IMG/VR virus record: IMGVR_UViG_3300005436_000281 | Span: 1 to 41,634 of that record | Length of the DNA stretch: 41,634 nucleotides | Direction: 5' to 3' (one strand) | From: a virus | Part shown: positions 22,216-28,874 of the stretch, piece by piece | Numbering within the stretch: the first letter of the stretch is position 1 | How the letters are laid out: every line of letters starts with the position of its first letter | Translations under genes and position numbers: made by a program | Notes under the pieces: generated by a model | What the model was told of the DNA's origin: nothing | The model's input: only the letters and a program-made list of their open reading frames with translations | Database searches by the model: none

Positions 22216-22433
22216 GCCCCGAAGACAAGTTCTGGGCGATCCGGTGCAAGGTGTGCTCGAAGCTGCACCGGGCGACGCCGACTATTCCCCCTGGTGTATA
22301 TCAGCCGCCGATTCCGGCGCAGGGCGTAGTTGAGTGTCCGGAGAATCCGGGGAAGACGGCGGAGTATTTCGGGTCGGAGTGGTTGATGGTTCCCACTGGC
22401 GAGTTGCCGGATTCCACGTCTCGGGATTCTTGA
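22212..22433 (+). CDS. zinc-ribbon-like protein, unknown
   Basis: The product has 73 residues from GTG at 22212, overlapping the previous stop. FWAIRCKVCSKLHRATP gives one CxxC; a third Cys sits in VVECPENPGKTAEY. The pattern W-x-x-R-C-x-x-C followed by a Pro-rich loop and a single C-P resembles small phage ribbon proteins. The last 150 bases overlap an opposite-strand open frame (22282..22488). Confidence 0.65.
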   Translation: MSPEDKFWAIRCKVCSKLHRATPTIPPGVYQPPIPAQGVVECPENPGKTAEYFGSEWLMVPTGELPDSTSRDS

Positions 22434-22488
22434 AGCGCCACACGTTGTTCTGATCGAGCCACATCCACTCGTTTTCGGCAATCTTCAT
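22282..22488 (-). CDS. possible Trp-rich small protein, antisense overlap
   Basis: The frame gives 68 residues. The start MKIAENEWMWLDQNNVWRF, then KNPETWNPATRQWEP, looks protein-like, with five Trp in 32 residues. The C-terminal half is Pro/Ser/Thr-rich and lies antisense to the gene at 22212. No good ribosome site precedes the ATG. It starts 24 bases after another leftward frame (22513..22713), with which it could form a two-gene unit. Confidence 0.4.
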   Translation of the reverse strand: MKIAENEWMWLDQNNVWRFKNPETWNPATRQWEPSTTPTRNTPPSSPDSPDTQLRPAPESAADIHQGE

Positions 22489-22512
22489 GGCGCGATTCTA
22501 CACCCCGGCTAG

Positions 22513-22713
22513 TCAGTCTCCCGCTGCCGCTCCGAGCACCTCTTCCTGGGGAACCCTCTTGGGATGCTTCTTCATCGCCCGATCGACCAGGCGGTTGAGT
22601 GCCTCGATTTCTCGGTCGAGAAAGTCTCGCAGAGCAGGCGGGTTGGAGAGAAGTTTCTGCACGTTCTGTTCGATGAGAAGCGCATAGCCTACGCTTCCGG
22701 CATACCAGCCCAA
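22513..22713 (-). CDS. small helical protein, leftward
   Basis: The frame gives 66 residues from a TTG at 22713, the only start available after an in-frame stop. The sequence is convincing: IEQNVQKLLSNPPALRDFLD, REIEALNRLVDRAMKKHPKR, then VPQEEVLGAAAGD, two amphipathic helices with a basic turn. It is oriented against its rightward neighbours, with no strong promoter found for it. No family is recognised. Confidence 0.5.
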   Translation of the reverse strand: MGWYAGSVGYALLIEQNVQKLLSNPPALRDFLDREIEALNRLVDRAMKKHPKRVPQEEVLGAAAGD

Positions 22714-22949
22714 AGGTCACGAGCGCCAGTCTCCCCGGTACATGTCCTTTCGCGCAGGCGTCTATAGCACTTTGGTAACTCGCGAAAATCGCGCGTAACT
22801 TGCGCCCGTTCCCCGCGCTTGCAGTAAGCTGGCTCAGACTGAGACCCACACAGCGGGGCCGCCGATTTCCAGCCTGGATGTCGCGGTCCCGCCCTCGAGT
22901 TCCACCGCCGCGCGCCGGAAATAAAGCGCTGCCGATCAGACCCAACCCC
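22714..22949. other. non-coding stretch with dyad and direct repeats
   Basis: No gene is supported in this divergent gap. CGCGA-AAA-TCGCG (22781..22793) is a perfect 13-bp dyad, flanked by GTAACTCGCG at 22775 and GTAACTTGCG at 22795, two ten-base repeats 20 bp apart. This looks like a protein-binding site controlling the leftward frame at 22713 and the rightward gene at 22950. Promoter matches are too weak to call. Confidence 0.5.
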
Positions 22950-23312
22950 ATGAGAGTACCCGTGTATCCGCGCGGCTCCGATCCGCGCACTGCCCGCCGC
23001 ATCCTTTCGAAGTCACTGAGTTACGCGCAGGAAGAGGTGCGCAACTACCGCGCCGACTGGGTCGATCCCGCCGATCCGAGCCGGGGCATCGTGCCCCGCG
23101 AGTTCCTGGCCTCGGGCAAACTCTTGGCCGCGACTCTCGACCAGATCGAACACCTGGCGGTGGAAGGCATGAACGGCCCGCCGCCCGACGTTGGGTTGAA
23201 GTTCATCCCGCCGCCGATGGAGAAGAATCCCACCCTCCCCCGCATCAACGTCGAGAGCCTGGTCGTCGCCGCCCCGAGCTGGGACTGGCAGATGGAGCCT
23301 GCGCGCGCCTGA
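22950..23312 (+). CDS. unknown protein, early/middle
   Basis: The product has 120 residues from the ATG at 22950; the frame is open upstream but Arg/Pro-rich and unconvincing. It has RRILSKSLSYAQEEVRNYRA, then SRGIVPREFLASGKLLAATLD, and a Pro-rich C-terminus (GLKFIPPPMEKNPTLPRIN). No Cys, membrane span or motif. Its stop overlaps the next ATG by one base, so it is coupled to the Fis-like gene. Confidence 0.6.
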   Translation: MRVPVYPRGSDPRTARRILSKSLSYAQEEVRNYRADWVDPADPSRGIVPREFLASGKLLAATLDQIEHLAVEGMNGPPPDVGLKFIPPPMEKNPTLPRINVESLVVAAPSWDWQMEPARA

Positions 23313-23518
23313 TGGCCCGCTCTTCCCTATTTCGCCTGGCGGTGCAAGAATTCGAGCGCCGCTACCTTTTGATCGAGCTCGAGCGCAATGGCTGGAACCG
23401 TTCTCAGACCGCACGCGAGCTCGGCCTCTCCTACCGGACCCTTCTCTACAAAATCGACCAGCTCCAACTTTCCCCGTCCGCTGAAAGAGTCGGCGATCCC
23501 GTACCCGTTTCTGCCTAA
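23312..23518 (+). CDS. stand-alone Fis-type HTH regulator
   Basis: The product has 68 residues. Residues ~14-53 (FERRYLLIELERNGWNRSQT, ARELGLSYRTLLYKIDQL) match the Fis/NtrC C-terminal helix-turn-helix: a leading helix, N-x-S-Q-T-A-R-E-L-G-L as helix C, and SYRTLLYKI as the recognition helix. Fis-type domains bind DNA as dimers and bend it. No sigma54-activator domain is attached. It lies upstream of the recombinase and the late block, so it is a good candidate for late activation or for assisting site-specific recombination, as Fis does for invertases. Confidence 0.8.
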   Translation: MARSSLFRLAVQEFERRYLLIELERNGWNRSQTARELGLSYRTLLYKIDQLQLSPSAERVGDPVPVSA

Positions 23519-23543
23519 AGCATGGAAACCCGAGAGCGCATCA

Positions 23544-23693
23544 ATGTTGGAACTGCGCAAGGCTGTCGGACGCTGGCCCTGGCGCATCGCCGATATCGAG
23601 GCTACTTCTGGAAAGCCGATCTCGGAGGAGATGAAGCTGATTTTGGCTTTGGTGATCTTCGACGGCTACGAGCTGTTCCCTCGGCATGACTGA
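23544..23693 (+). CDS. 49-residue protein, unknown
   Basis: It runs from the ATG at 23544. The sequence MLELRKAVGRWPWRIADIEA, TSGKPISEEMKLILALVIFD, then GYELFPRHD has the mixed helix and aromatic content of a real small protein. Its stop lies inside the next gene (8-base overlap). A competing frame, 23522..23689, has poorer composition. Function unknown. Confidence 0.5.
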   Translation: MLELRKAVGRWPWRIADIEATSGKPISEEMKLILALVIFDGYELFPRHD

Positions 23694-23955
23694 TCCCGCC
23701 ATCAACTACCTGAGCACGGCGCACGAGATCGCGCGCGCCAAACGTTTGGGCACCTACGGGCAGACCGATCGCTCGAAGCAGTACGAGGGCCGCTACTCGC
23801 CCGAGGCGCTGCTCAAGAGCGATAATCACCTCTGGAAAAAACTGCGCGAGATGGAGCAGCGGAAGTTCCGCCGGCAAATCTTGATCGTGTTGTTGACCGC
23901 CGCGCTGGCACGCGCACCGGAGATCTGGCACTGGGTTTCGTGGTTCATGCGATGA
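23686..23955 (+). CDS. small tail-anchored membrane protein
   Basis: The product has 89 residues. A soluble, basic N-terminal ~60 residues (TAHEIARAKRLGTYGQT, EALLKSDNHLWKKLREMEQR) is followed by a C-terminal hydrophobic segment (ILIVLLTAALARAPEIWHWV) that could anchor it in the inner membrane. It starts inside the end of the preceding gene and its stop overlaps the recombinase start (ATGA). No family is recognised. Confidence 0.6.
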   Translation: MTDPAINYLSTAHEIARAKRLGTYGQTDRSKQYEGRYSPEALLKSDNHLWKKLREMEQRKFRRQILIVLLTAALARAPEIWHWVSWFMR

Positions 23956-24479
23956 GGCTCGCACTCTACGCCCGCGTCTCGAAGCTTCACGGTCACCAGG
24001 ATCCGGAGGTGCAACTGCGCGAGCTGCGCGAGTGGGCCGCGAAGAACGGGCACCAGGTTGTCTTCGAATACGTGGACCACGGCGTCTCCGGCGCGAAGAA
24101 GTCACGCCCCCAGCTCGACAAGCTGATGCGCGATGCGACGAAGGGGCTGCGGGACATTGACGCAGTTCTCGTGTGGCGCCTCGATCGCTTCGGCCGATCG
24201 CTGCAGCACCTGCAGAATGCGATCGCGGAGCTGAAGGCAGCGAACGTTTCCTTCATCAGCATGAAGGAAGGCTTTGACCTGACGACGCCGATGGGGAAAG
24301 CGTTCTTCGGGATGCTGGGCGTCTTCGCCGAGTTTGAACGCGACGTGATCGCCGAGCGGATCCGCGCCGGCCTCAAAAATGCCAAGGCGAAGGGCCACCT
24401 GCCCGGCCGCAAGATCGACCCGAAGCGCGGGGCGAGCCGGACGACGGTCTGGCGCGAGAAGCAGCGGAAATCGGCCTAA
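23952..24479 (+). CDS. small serine recombinase (resolvase/invertase family), truncated HTH
   Basis: The product has 175 residues from the ATG at 23952. The catalytic domain is intact: LYARVS with nucleophile Ser10 and Arg8, GVSGAKKSRPQLDKLM, VWRLDRFGRS with Arg76, Asp78, Arg79 and Arg82, and EFERDVIAERIRAGL on the long E helix. After PGRKID (~156) only 19 residues remain, against about 40 in a usual resolvase. ASRTTVWRE still looks like a recognition helix, but the preceding HTH helices are missing. It cuts and rejoins DNA through Ser10. Roles could be resolving genome dimers, inversion or integration. A dyad directly downstream is a candidate target. Confidence 0.85.
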   Translation: MRLALYARVSKLHGHQDPEVQLRELREWAAKNGHQVVFEYVDHGVSGAKKSRPQLDKLMRDATKGLRDIDAVLVWRLDRFGRSLQHLQNAIAELKAANVSFISMKEGFDLTTPMGKAFFGMLGVFAEFERDVIAERIRAGLKNAKAKGHLPGRKIDPKRGASRTTVWREKQRKSA

Positions 24480-24485
24480 CCGGTT

Positions 24486-24511
24486 TGTTTCATATCACCT
24501 GAGATGAAACA
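24486..24511. repeat. 26-bp dyad, recombinase crossover-site candidate
   Basis: TGTTTCAT (24486..24493) and ATGAAACA (24504..24511) form a perfect 8-bp inverted repeat with TC/GA pairing further in, 7 bases after the recombinase stop. The length, the TGT/ACA ends and the position resemble a serine-resolvase subsite. It could also act as a hairpin at the mRNA end, but no T-run follows. Confidence 0.5.
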
Positions 24512-24751
24512 TCAACGACTTACGAGCGATTTTGGGCTGCAGAGGCCCTCGTAGTACCCCGAAAAACCTTCGGAAAATCTACCGAAACCAATCATCCCAT
24601 TGAAAAACCTAGCCTTTATCCGGGAAGCGGGAAGCGCTCGAATTCTGCGCAACTCATTGATTTCGTTAGAGACGGCTGCGCCGGCGCCGAAGGTTTCGCC
24701 TGAAGACAGGTCGGAAAGCTAGGTTTCGAAAGGTTTTCTGAGCCAAAACCT
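24512..24751. other. repeat-rich non-coding stretch, candidate packaging site
   Basis: No gene is supported. AAACC/GGTTT elements recur in both orientations. AAACCTTCGG (24564..24573) pairs with CCGAAGGTTT (24687..24696), and AAACCTAGC (24605..24613) pairs with GCTAGGTTT (24718..24726). AGGTTTT (24731..24737) and AAAACCT (24745..24751) form a hairpin that ends at the base before the terminase ATG. Repeats just upstream of a small-terminase gene are where pac or cos recognition sites lie. No sigma70 promoter was found here for the late block. Confidence 0.5.
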
Positions 24752-25216
24752 ATGGCACCAAAAAAAGGCGGCGACACCCGAGCTCAGGCGGCGGCAAACG
24801 GGAAGGCGGTCGGGCGCCCGAAGAAGCAGACGATCGTAGTCCCCGCCGGCACGACCGCAACCGTCGCCACGGAGATCCTCGCGATGAACGGAGCGCCGAA
24901 TCACAAGCGCCGTTGCGAGTGCGAGATCTGTGCCGGCCGGCTGAAAGAAAAGTGTGAGTGCAAAACGCTCGACGACGGGGATGGCGGCAAGGTCCAAGTC
25001 GAGTGCGTGTTCTGTCACACGCGCAAGGATCACAAGATTTGCCGCTGCCAGGTCTGCGCCTGGTGGGAGCTGCTCCGAGCCACCGATCGACGAATCGTTC
25101 TCGACTCGAGGAAGTACCTCACCGACAAGAGCGAAGGCAAAGCTGTGCAACCGGTGATCACGTCGCAGGACAAGCCGGCCGAAATCAATGTCACCATCCG
25201 TCGCGTCGGCGCTTGA
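24752..25216 (+). CDS. putative small terminase subunit, Cys-rich
   Basis: The product has 154 residues. The basic N-terminus has an AT-hook-like VGRPKKQT (20-27). Residues 55-102 contain ten Cys (CECEIC, KCEC, CVFC, ICRCQVC), enough for two zinc sites. The C-terminal part ends EINVTIRRVGA, a strand typical of terminase small subunits. It overlaps the large terminase by 29 bases, which supports this assignment; it would recognise packaging DNA and regulate the motor. No ribosome site precedes the ATG; a hairpin does. A zinc-cluster small terminase is unusual, so the role is inferred from position. Confidence 0.65.
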   Translation: MAPKKGGDTRAQAAANGKAVGRPKKQTIVVPAGTTATVATEILAMNGAPNHKRRCECEICAGRLKEKCECKTLDDGDGGKVQVECVFCHTRKDHKICRCQVCAWWELLRATDRRIVLDSRKYLTDKSEGKAVQPVITSQDKPAEINVTIRRVGA

Positions 25217-26729
25217 GATCGACGTTGCACTGCAACCGAAGCAGGACGATCTCTATGAGCTCATCGAGAAATCGAAGCACACGATCTTCGGCACCGGCGG
25301 CCGCCGCGGCGGGGGAAAGTCCGGAGGCCTGCGGCGCATTTTCTTCCTGCGCCGGCTGAAGTACCCGAACACCGATGGCATCCTGCTTCGACGCACGCGA
25401 CAAGAGCTCATCGACAACCACCTCACGCCAATGTTTCGCGAGTGGCCTTTCGTTCGCGACTGGTGGGTGGCGCAGGACAAGACTCTAGTTTTCCCCAACG
25501 GCTCGCGGCTTCTGTTCCGCTACGCCGAACACGAAAAACACGTGGACAAACTCTTCGGTGTGGAATACGCGGACGTCGGCCCGGAAGAAGCGGGGCTGTT
25601 TGCGCAGCGCGAGCTTGAGAAGATGAAGGGCTCGAACCGCTGGCCGGGCTCCTCGCCCATCAAGCCGATCATGGTGATGTCGTTCATGCCGGGCGGCCGC
25701 TCGCACGCCTACCTGAAGCGCATCTTCATCGACAAGCTGTACGAGGGCGAAGAGAACCCCGACGATCACTGCTTCGTCGAGACCTGGGGCTGGGACAACG
25801 TCGAGCACGTTCGCAAGATGCTGGTCGAACGCGGCTGCACCGAGCGCGATTTCTACTCCTGGCCGGAAGCGGAGCGCAAGAAGTGGTTCCTCGCATCCGA
25901 GTACGGCCGCAAGCTCTCCTCGATCACCGACACCGCGCTGCGCGCCGCCTGGCTCGACGGATCGTGGAACGTCTTCGAGGGCATCGTCTTCCCCGAGCTG
26001 AAGGACACGCTGCACAACCTCGACAACTGGACGGGCGAGCTAACGCTGAAGGGCAAGAAACTCTACGGCGCGATCGACTGGGCCGACACCGGCGCCACCG
26101 GTGCAGAGCAGTGCGCGCTCGACGATGACGAGAACTTCTTTTTCTTCGACGAATACGGCGACAAGAACCGCACCGTGACCGAGCACTGCGAGAGCATCAT
26201 CCCCATGTTCAACGAGATCGGCCACGTCGAGTACATCCTGATGGATCTGCCGACGACCAACATCAACCAGGAAGATCTGTTCTCGATCCAGAACGCCTTC
26301 CGCCTGGCCGGGCTCTACACCACGCAGGCCTACCGCGCCAACATCAAGATCGGACTCGACCGGCTGAAAGATTTGCTGAAGGTCGATCCCAATCACGTGC
26401 ATCCGTTCACCGGGGAAATCGGCGCGCCCCATCTCTACATCTCGCGGCGCAAGTGCCCGAAGCTGTGGAAGCAGATGTCGGAGCTGCAGCGCGAGATCGA
26501 CACCGAGACGGGCAAGGTGAAATACATCGGCGACGACGACAACCTGGATCCGGCGCGCTATATCGCCATGAGTCGCCCGAAAGCCCCGGACAAAAAGGCG
26601 AAGGTGGATCCGAACCTACTCAACGCGCAGCGCTACACCTCGGTCGATGCCAAAGCGCAGCGCACGCTTTCGAAGTTCGACAAAACGTTCGGGAAAGACC
26701 CGAACGGGAACGAGTGGTTTCCCCAGTGA
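25188..26729 (+). CDS. terL: large terminase subunit (packaging ATPase-nuclease)
   Basis: The product has 513 residues. The ATPase domain has Walker A GGRRGGGKS (37-45, Lys44), a Walker B-like FGVEYADVGPEEA (about 123-135) that departs from the usual hydrophobic run ending Asp-Glu, and IMVMSFMPGG (161-170) as the coupling segment. The nuclease domain begins with GAIDWADTG (Asp297, Asp300) and continues with YILMDLPTT (Asp353), an RNase H-like order. It pumps DNA into the prohead through the portal and cuts concatemers. It starts within the small-subunit gene and its stop overlaps the next start (GTGA). The identification is firm. Confidence 0.95.
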   Translation: MSPSVASALEIDVALQPKQDDLYELIEKSKHTIFGTGGRRGGGKSGGLRRIFFLRRLKYPNTDGILLRRTRQELIDNHLTPMFREWPFVRDWWVAQDKTLVFPNGSRLLFRYAEHEKHVDKLFGVEYADVGPEEAGLFAQRELEKMKGSNRWPGSSPIKPIMVMSFMPGGRSHAYLKRIFIDKLYEGEENPDDHCFVETWGWDNVEHVRKMLVERGCTERDFYSWPEAERKKWFLASEYGRKLSSITDTALRAAWLDGSWNVFEGIVFPELKDTLHNLDNWTGELTLKGKKLYGAIDWADTGATGAEQCALDDDENFFFFDEYGDKNRTVTEHCESIIPMFNEIGHVEYILMDLPTTNINQEDLFSIQNAFRLAGLYTTQAYRANIKIGLDRLKDLLKVDPNHVHPFTGEIGAPHLYISRRKCPKLWKQMSELQREIDTETGKVKYIGDDDNLDPARYIAMSRPKAPDKKAKVDPNLLNAQRYTSVDAKAQRTLSKFDKTFGKDPNGNEWFPQ

Positions 26730-26914
26730 CAGTCTTTGTGGTGATGGAAGGCGACTGGGGATATGACCTGGTCCGGGGGGTTTTCAGTACACGCGCTGCT
26801 GCCGAGAAATGCGCGGCGCAGTGCCAGCTCGCCGCACTCACCGCGGGACTGACGATTCAGGAATGGACCGTGGACGAGGCGATGGCGCAGGAGCAGGTCT
26901 TTGCCCGCCACTAG
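26726..26914 (+). CDS. small alpha/beta phage protein
   Basis: The product has 62 residues from GTG at 26726, which overlaps the terminase stop; an ATG at 26744 is possible. VFVVMEGDWGYDLVRGVFST, RAAAEKCAAQC, then LTIQEWTVDEA shows strand, turn, helix and strand, in the style of small DUF7336-like accessory proteins. No catalytic motif. It overlaps the next gene by 14 bases. Confidence 0.6.
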   Translation: MTVFVVMEGDWGYDLVRGVFSTRAAAEKCAAQCQLAALTAGLTIQEWTVDEAMAQEQVFARH

Positions 26915-27098
26915 CGGAGACCAGCAGCGCTTCATGCGAGCGGCGTTTCAGCGCAGAGCCGCGGGACACCCGAGAGCCACCGATCCGCAAATGAGTTTAG
27001 AGAAGCTGCACGATTTCACCCGCAAAGTTCCCGGCGCCCCCGAGCGCAAGAATCCGCCCGCGCACTACGGCTCGCGTCCGGTCACCGAGGAGATCTAA
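26901..27098 (+). CDS. DUF3008-like small protein
   Basis: The product has 65 residues. I chose TTG at 26901 because the sequence then opens MPATSGDQQRFMRAAFQRR, which matches the PAxSxxQQRFM start of DUF3008-type phage proteins. An ATG at 26934 would lose that motif. A helical middle (LEKLHDFTRKVPGAPERKN) follows. Members commonly lie near portal and terminase genes; their function is unknown. Confidence 0.65.
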   Translation: MPATSGDQQRFMRAAFQRRAAGHPRATDPQMSLEKLHDFTRKVPGAPERKNPPAHYGSRPVTEEI

Positions 27099-27099
27099 C

Positions 27100-27624
27100 A
27101 TGCCGCCACGCTACGCAGTCACCAAGCTTCCCGGACAAATCGACGTTCCTGGCAACGACTCGCGCCACAACCTCCCCGACCCGAACCAGGGCGGAGGCCC
27201 GCAAGGCGGCAAGGGCTTTCGCGGCAACGTGAAGCCATCGAACCGCGGCGGCTTCGGCCATCAGGGACGCGATCGCGTGCACGGCGGATCGCCGATGACC
27301 CGCGGACGCAGTGGATCCGGCAACCCGGCAACGCGCGGCGGAAGTCCTGTTGCGTTTAAGCCGGATGCGCGCATTCCTGGTCACGGCGGATCGCCGCAAC
27401 ACCGCGGCGGAGCTGGATCGGGCGCCGACTTCGGCAGGCCTGGTCAGACCGGAGTTCCCGGCGGTAACCCCACGCAGCCGCGGCCCGGAGCTGGCAACAC
27501 CGCAGGACGCAGCGCAAAGCTGATTGCGGGACGATTCCAGCGCAAGCCGATGGGAGCAAGCCCTTCGCAGGGCGATTCGATGGGCGGACGCTTTGGCGGC
27601 CCGCCGGTGAGCACGAACACGTAG
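27100..27624 (+). CDS. Gly/Arg/Pro-rich low-complexity protein
   Basis: The product has 174 residues; the ATG has GGAG 8 bases upstream. It is dominated by Gly, Arg, Pro and Ser with recurring GGSP-x-x-RG and GHGGSP units and a short FRGNVKPSNRGGFGHQG. It is predicted disordered and positively charged, so nucleic-acid or capsid contact is possible. It shares composition and the phrase GADFG with the gene at 28254, and the two bracket a two-gene insertion, suggesting an old duplication. No family. Confidence 0.6.
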   Translation: MPPRYAVTKLPGQIDVPGNDSRHNLPDPNQGGGPQGGKGFRGNVKPSNRGGFGHQGRDRVHGGSPMTRGRSGSGNPATRGGSPVAFKPDARIPGHGGSPQHRGGAGSGADFGRPGQTGVPGGNPTQPRPGAGNTAGRSAKLIAGRFQRKPMGASPSQGDSMGGRFGGPPVSTNT

Positions 27625-28005
27625 ATGCTGGCGAGACCTTATGACCCCAGAGACGCACGCGGCTGCGACCTCATCCTCGGACGAGCGCACGCCGGAGCCG
27701 GCATCACCGACCCCACGCGAGATCAAATCTTTGTGGTTGGAAACGTGGGATCACCAGACGGAGTACTCGTACTTCGAGAGTGTGCCTACGTTCACGAGCT
27801 CGAGTGTGGAGATGCCGCTGTTCGACGAGCTCGAGCAGATGCGCTTGCGAATTACGCTGTGGCCGCGTCCCGAGCCAAGGGGCTGAAGTCAGCAGTGTTT
27901 CTGATCCGCAACGAGAACGAACGCATGATGCGCTGGGCAGAAGCGCTGGGCGCAGTCAAGCAAACGGAACCGGGAGACGCGCTGTACCTGCTGACACCGC
28001 CATGA
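27625..28005 (+). CDS. GNAT-like small protein
   Basis: The product has 126 residues and starts directly after the previous stop. RPYDPRDARGCDLILGRAH, DQIFVVGNVGSPDGVLVLRE, then the helix ALANYAVAASRAKGLKSAVF, and LIRNENERMMRWAEALGAV follow the strand-helix order of a GCN5-like acetyltransferase. The final NENERMMRWAEALGA is the usual C-terminal GNAT element. The acetyl-CoA loop is not clearly conserved, so it may be a structural relative. Such proteins are common between terminase and portal genes. Confidence 0.65.
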   Translation: MLARPYDPRDARGCDLILGRAHAGAGITDPTRDQIFVVGNVGSPDGVLVLRECAYVHELECGDAAVRRARADALANYAVAASRAKGLKSAVFLIRNENERMMRWAEALGAVKQTEPGDALYLLTPP

Positions 28006-28244
28006 GCAAGCAGTCGAGCTTCGACAAGATCAAGAAACTGCGGTTGCGGCGCGGCGACTGTCTCGTGGTGCGGGAGTTTGAACTCGCGCAGCAGATCAGC
28101 AAGATGAAGTTCCCGTTTCTCAATTTTCAGGTGCCAATCATCTGCGCGCCGCTCGGAGTCGAAGTGATTCCGGCCGACGAGCTGGTGAAGGTGGCCGAGC
28201 GGGCTCGCGCGACGAGCCAGCTGATCATCCCGGGGAAAATCTAA
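28002..28244 (+). CDS. small phage protein, unknown
   Basis: The product has 80 residues; ATG overlaps the upstream stop by 4 bases. FDKIKKLRLRRGDCLVVREF leads to helix ELAQQISKMKF. Then FPFLNFQVPIICAPLGVEVI, ending LIIPGKI, follows. A compact strand-rich protein with a basic start. No family is recognised. It lies in the head-gene block and may be a minor virion or assembly protein. Confidence 0.65.
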   Translation: MSKQSSFDKIKKLRLRRGDCLVVREFELAQQISKMKFPFLNFQVPIICAPLGVEVIPADELVKVAERARATSQLIIPGKI

Positions 28245-28253
28245 GGAGCACTT

Positions 28254-28607
28254 ATGCGAATTGCTGACGACATGGGCGGACGCGCAGGTTCGCCTGGTGA
28301 TTTCGGTTCATCCGCTTCGGCGGCACAGCGGGGCGGCAACGGCGCGGAGCAGGATTCCGGCGTTCTGTCCTCCTCGATCCCCGGCAACGTTCACTCCTCG
28401 CGCGGCTTCCGCAAAGCGCTGATGAAGTCGGGATCTAAGGGCAACGCGCTGAAGGACCAACTGCCTGACAAGACGAGCTTCGGCGGCAAGGGCTTCCGCA
28501 AGCCGAACTATTTCGCGCAGGGCGGGCAGCGCCACGGCATGCACATGGGCGCCGGCGCTCCCTTCACCGGGCACTCTACCGACACCGGTGCCGATTTCGG
28601 CGGCTAG
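28254..28607 (+). CDS. Gly/Ser-rich low-complexity protein
   Basis: The product has 117 residues; the ATG has AAGGAG 6 bases upstream. MRIADDMGGRAGSPGDFGSS opens a Gly/Ser/Ala segment. SSRGFRKALMKSGSKGNAL and GGKGFRKPNYFAQGG give two GFRK motifs with basic residues. The end HMGAGAPFTGHSTDTGADFG echoes the gene at 27100. Probably disordered and cationic. The strong ribosome site implies a high yield, as for a structural protein. Role unknown. Confidence 0.65.
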   Translation: MRIADDMGGRAGSPGDFGSSASAAQRGGNGAEQDSGVLSSSIPGNVHSSRGFRKALMKSGSKGNALKDQLPDKTSFGGKGFRKPNYFAQGGQRHGMHMGAGAPFTGHSTDTGADFGG

Positions 28608-28874
28608 ATGTTTTGGAGCAACAAGCCATCGCGCGTCGAGCTCGCGCAGGCCGCAGAGATCGAGTTTCTGCGGCGCAAGCTCGAGCAGGAGCAGGAGCGC
28701 TGCAACCAGCTCATCAAGGCGCTCGGCGAAGTGGCCAACGTGAAGATCATCATGCCGCAGGCCACCCGCGAAGAGCGCGCTCTGTCGATCGCACATTTCG
28801 CTCGCGAACAGTCTTCTGGTTATTTCGACACCGTCCGACCCGTACCACCTAAAACTTCTGGAGGAACCACGTGA
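28608..28874 (+). CDS. small coiled-coil protein
   Basis: The product has 88 residues and starts directly after the previous stop. SRVELAQAAEIEFLRRKLEQ, EQERCNQLIKALGEVANVKI form a long charged helix with heptad spacing. A Pro/Thr/Ser-rich tail follows. The TGA stop overlaps the GTG of the next gene. A capsid-assembly helper is plausible; no family. Confidence 0.65.
   Translation: MFWSNKPSRVELAQAAEIEFLRRKLEQEQERCNQLIKALGEVANVKIIMPQATREERALSIAHFAREQSSGYFDTVRPVPPKTSGGTT

Noticed and set aside
22761-22789. Leftward promoter for the frame at 22713
   Set aside because: A TATAGA -10 is present but the element 17 bases upstream (ATTTTC) does not resemble a -35 box.
23522-23689. Alternative 55-codon frame METRERINVGTAQ
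   Set aside because: Overlaps the better-composed frame at 23544; Arg/Gly-rich with no coupling to neighbours.
23952-24479. Recombinase as proof of a temperate phage
   Set aside because: It is a small resolvase-type enzyme without the large C-terminal domain of serine integrases; no attachment-site pair or classical CI-type repressor was identified, so lifestyle stays open.
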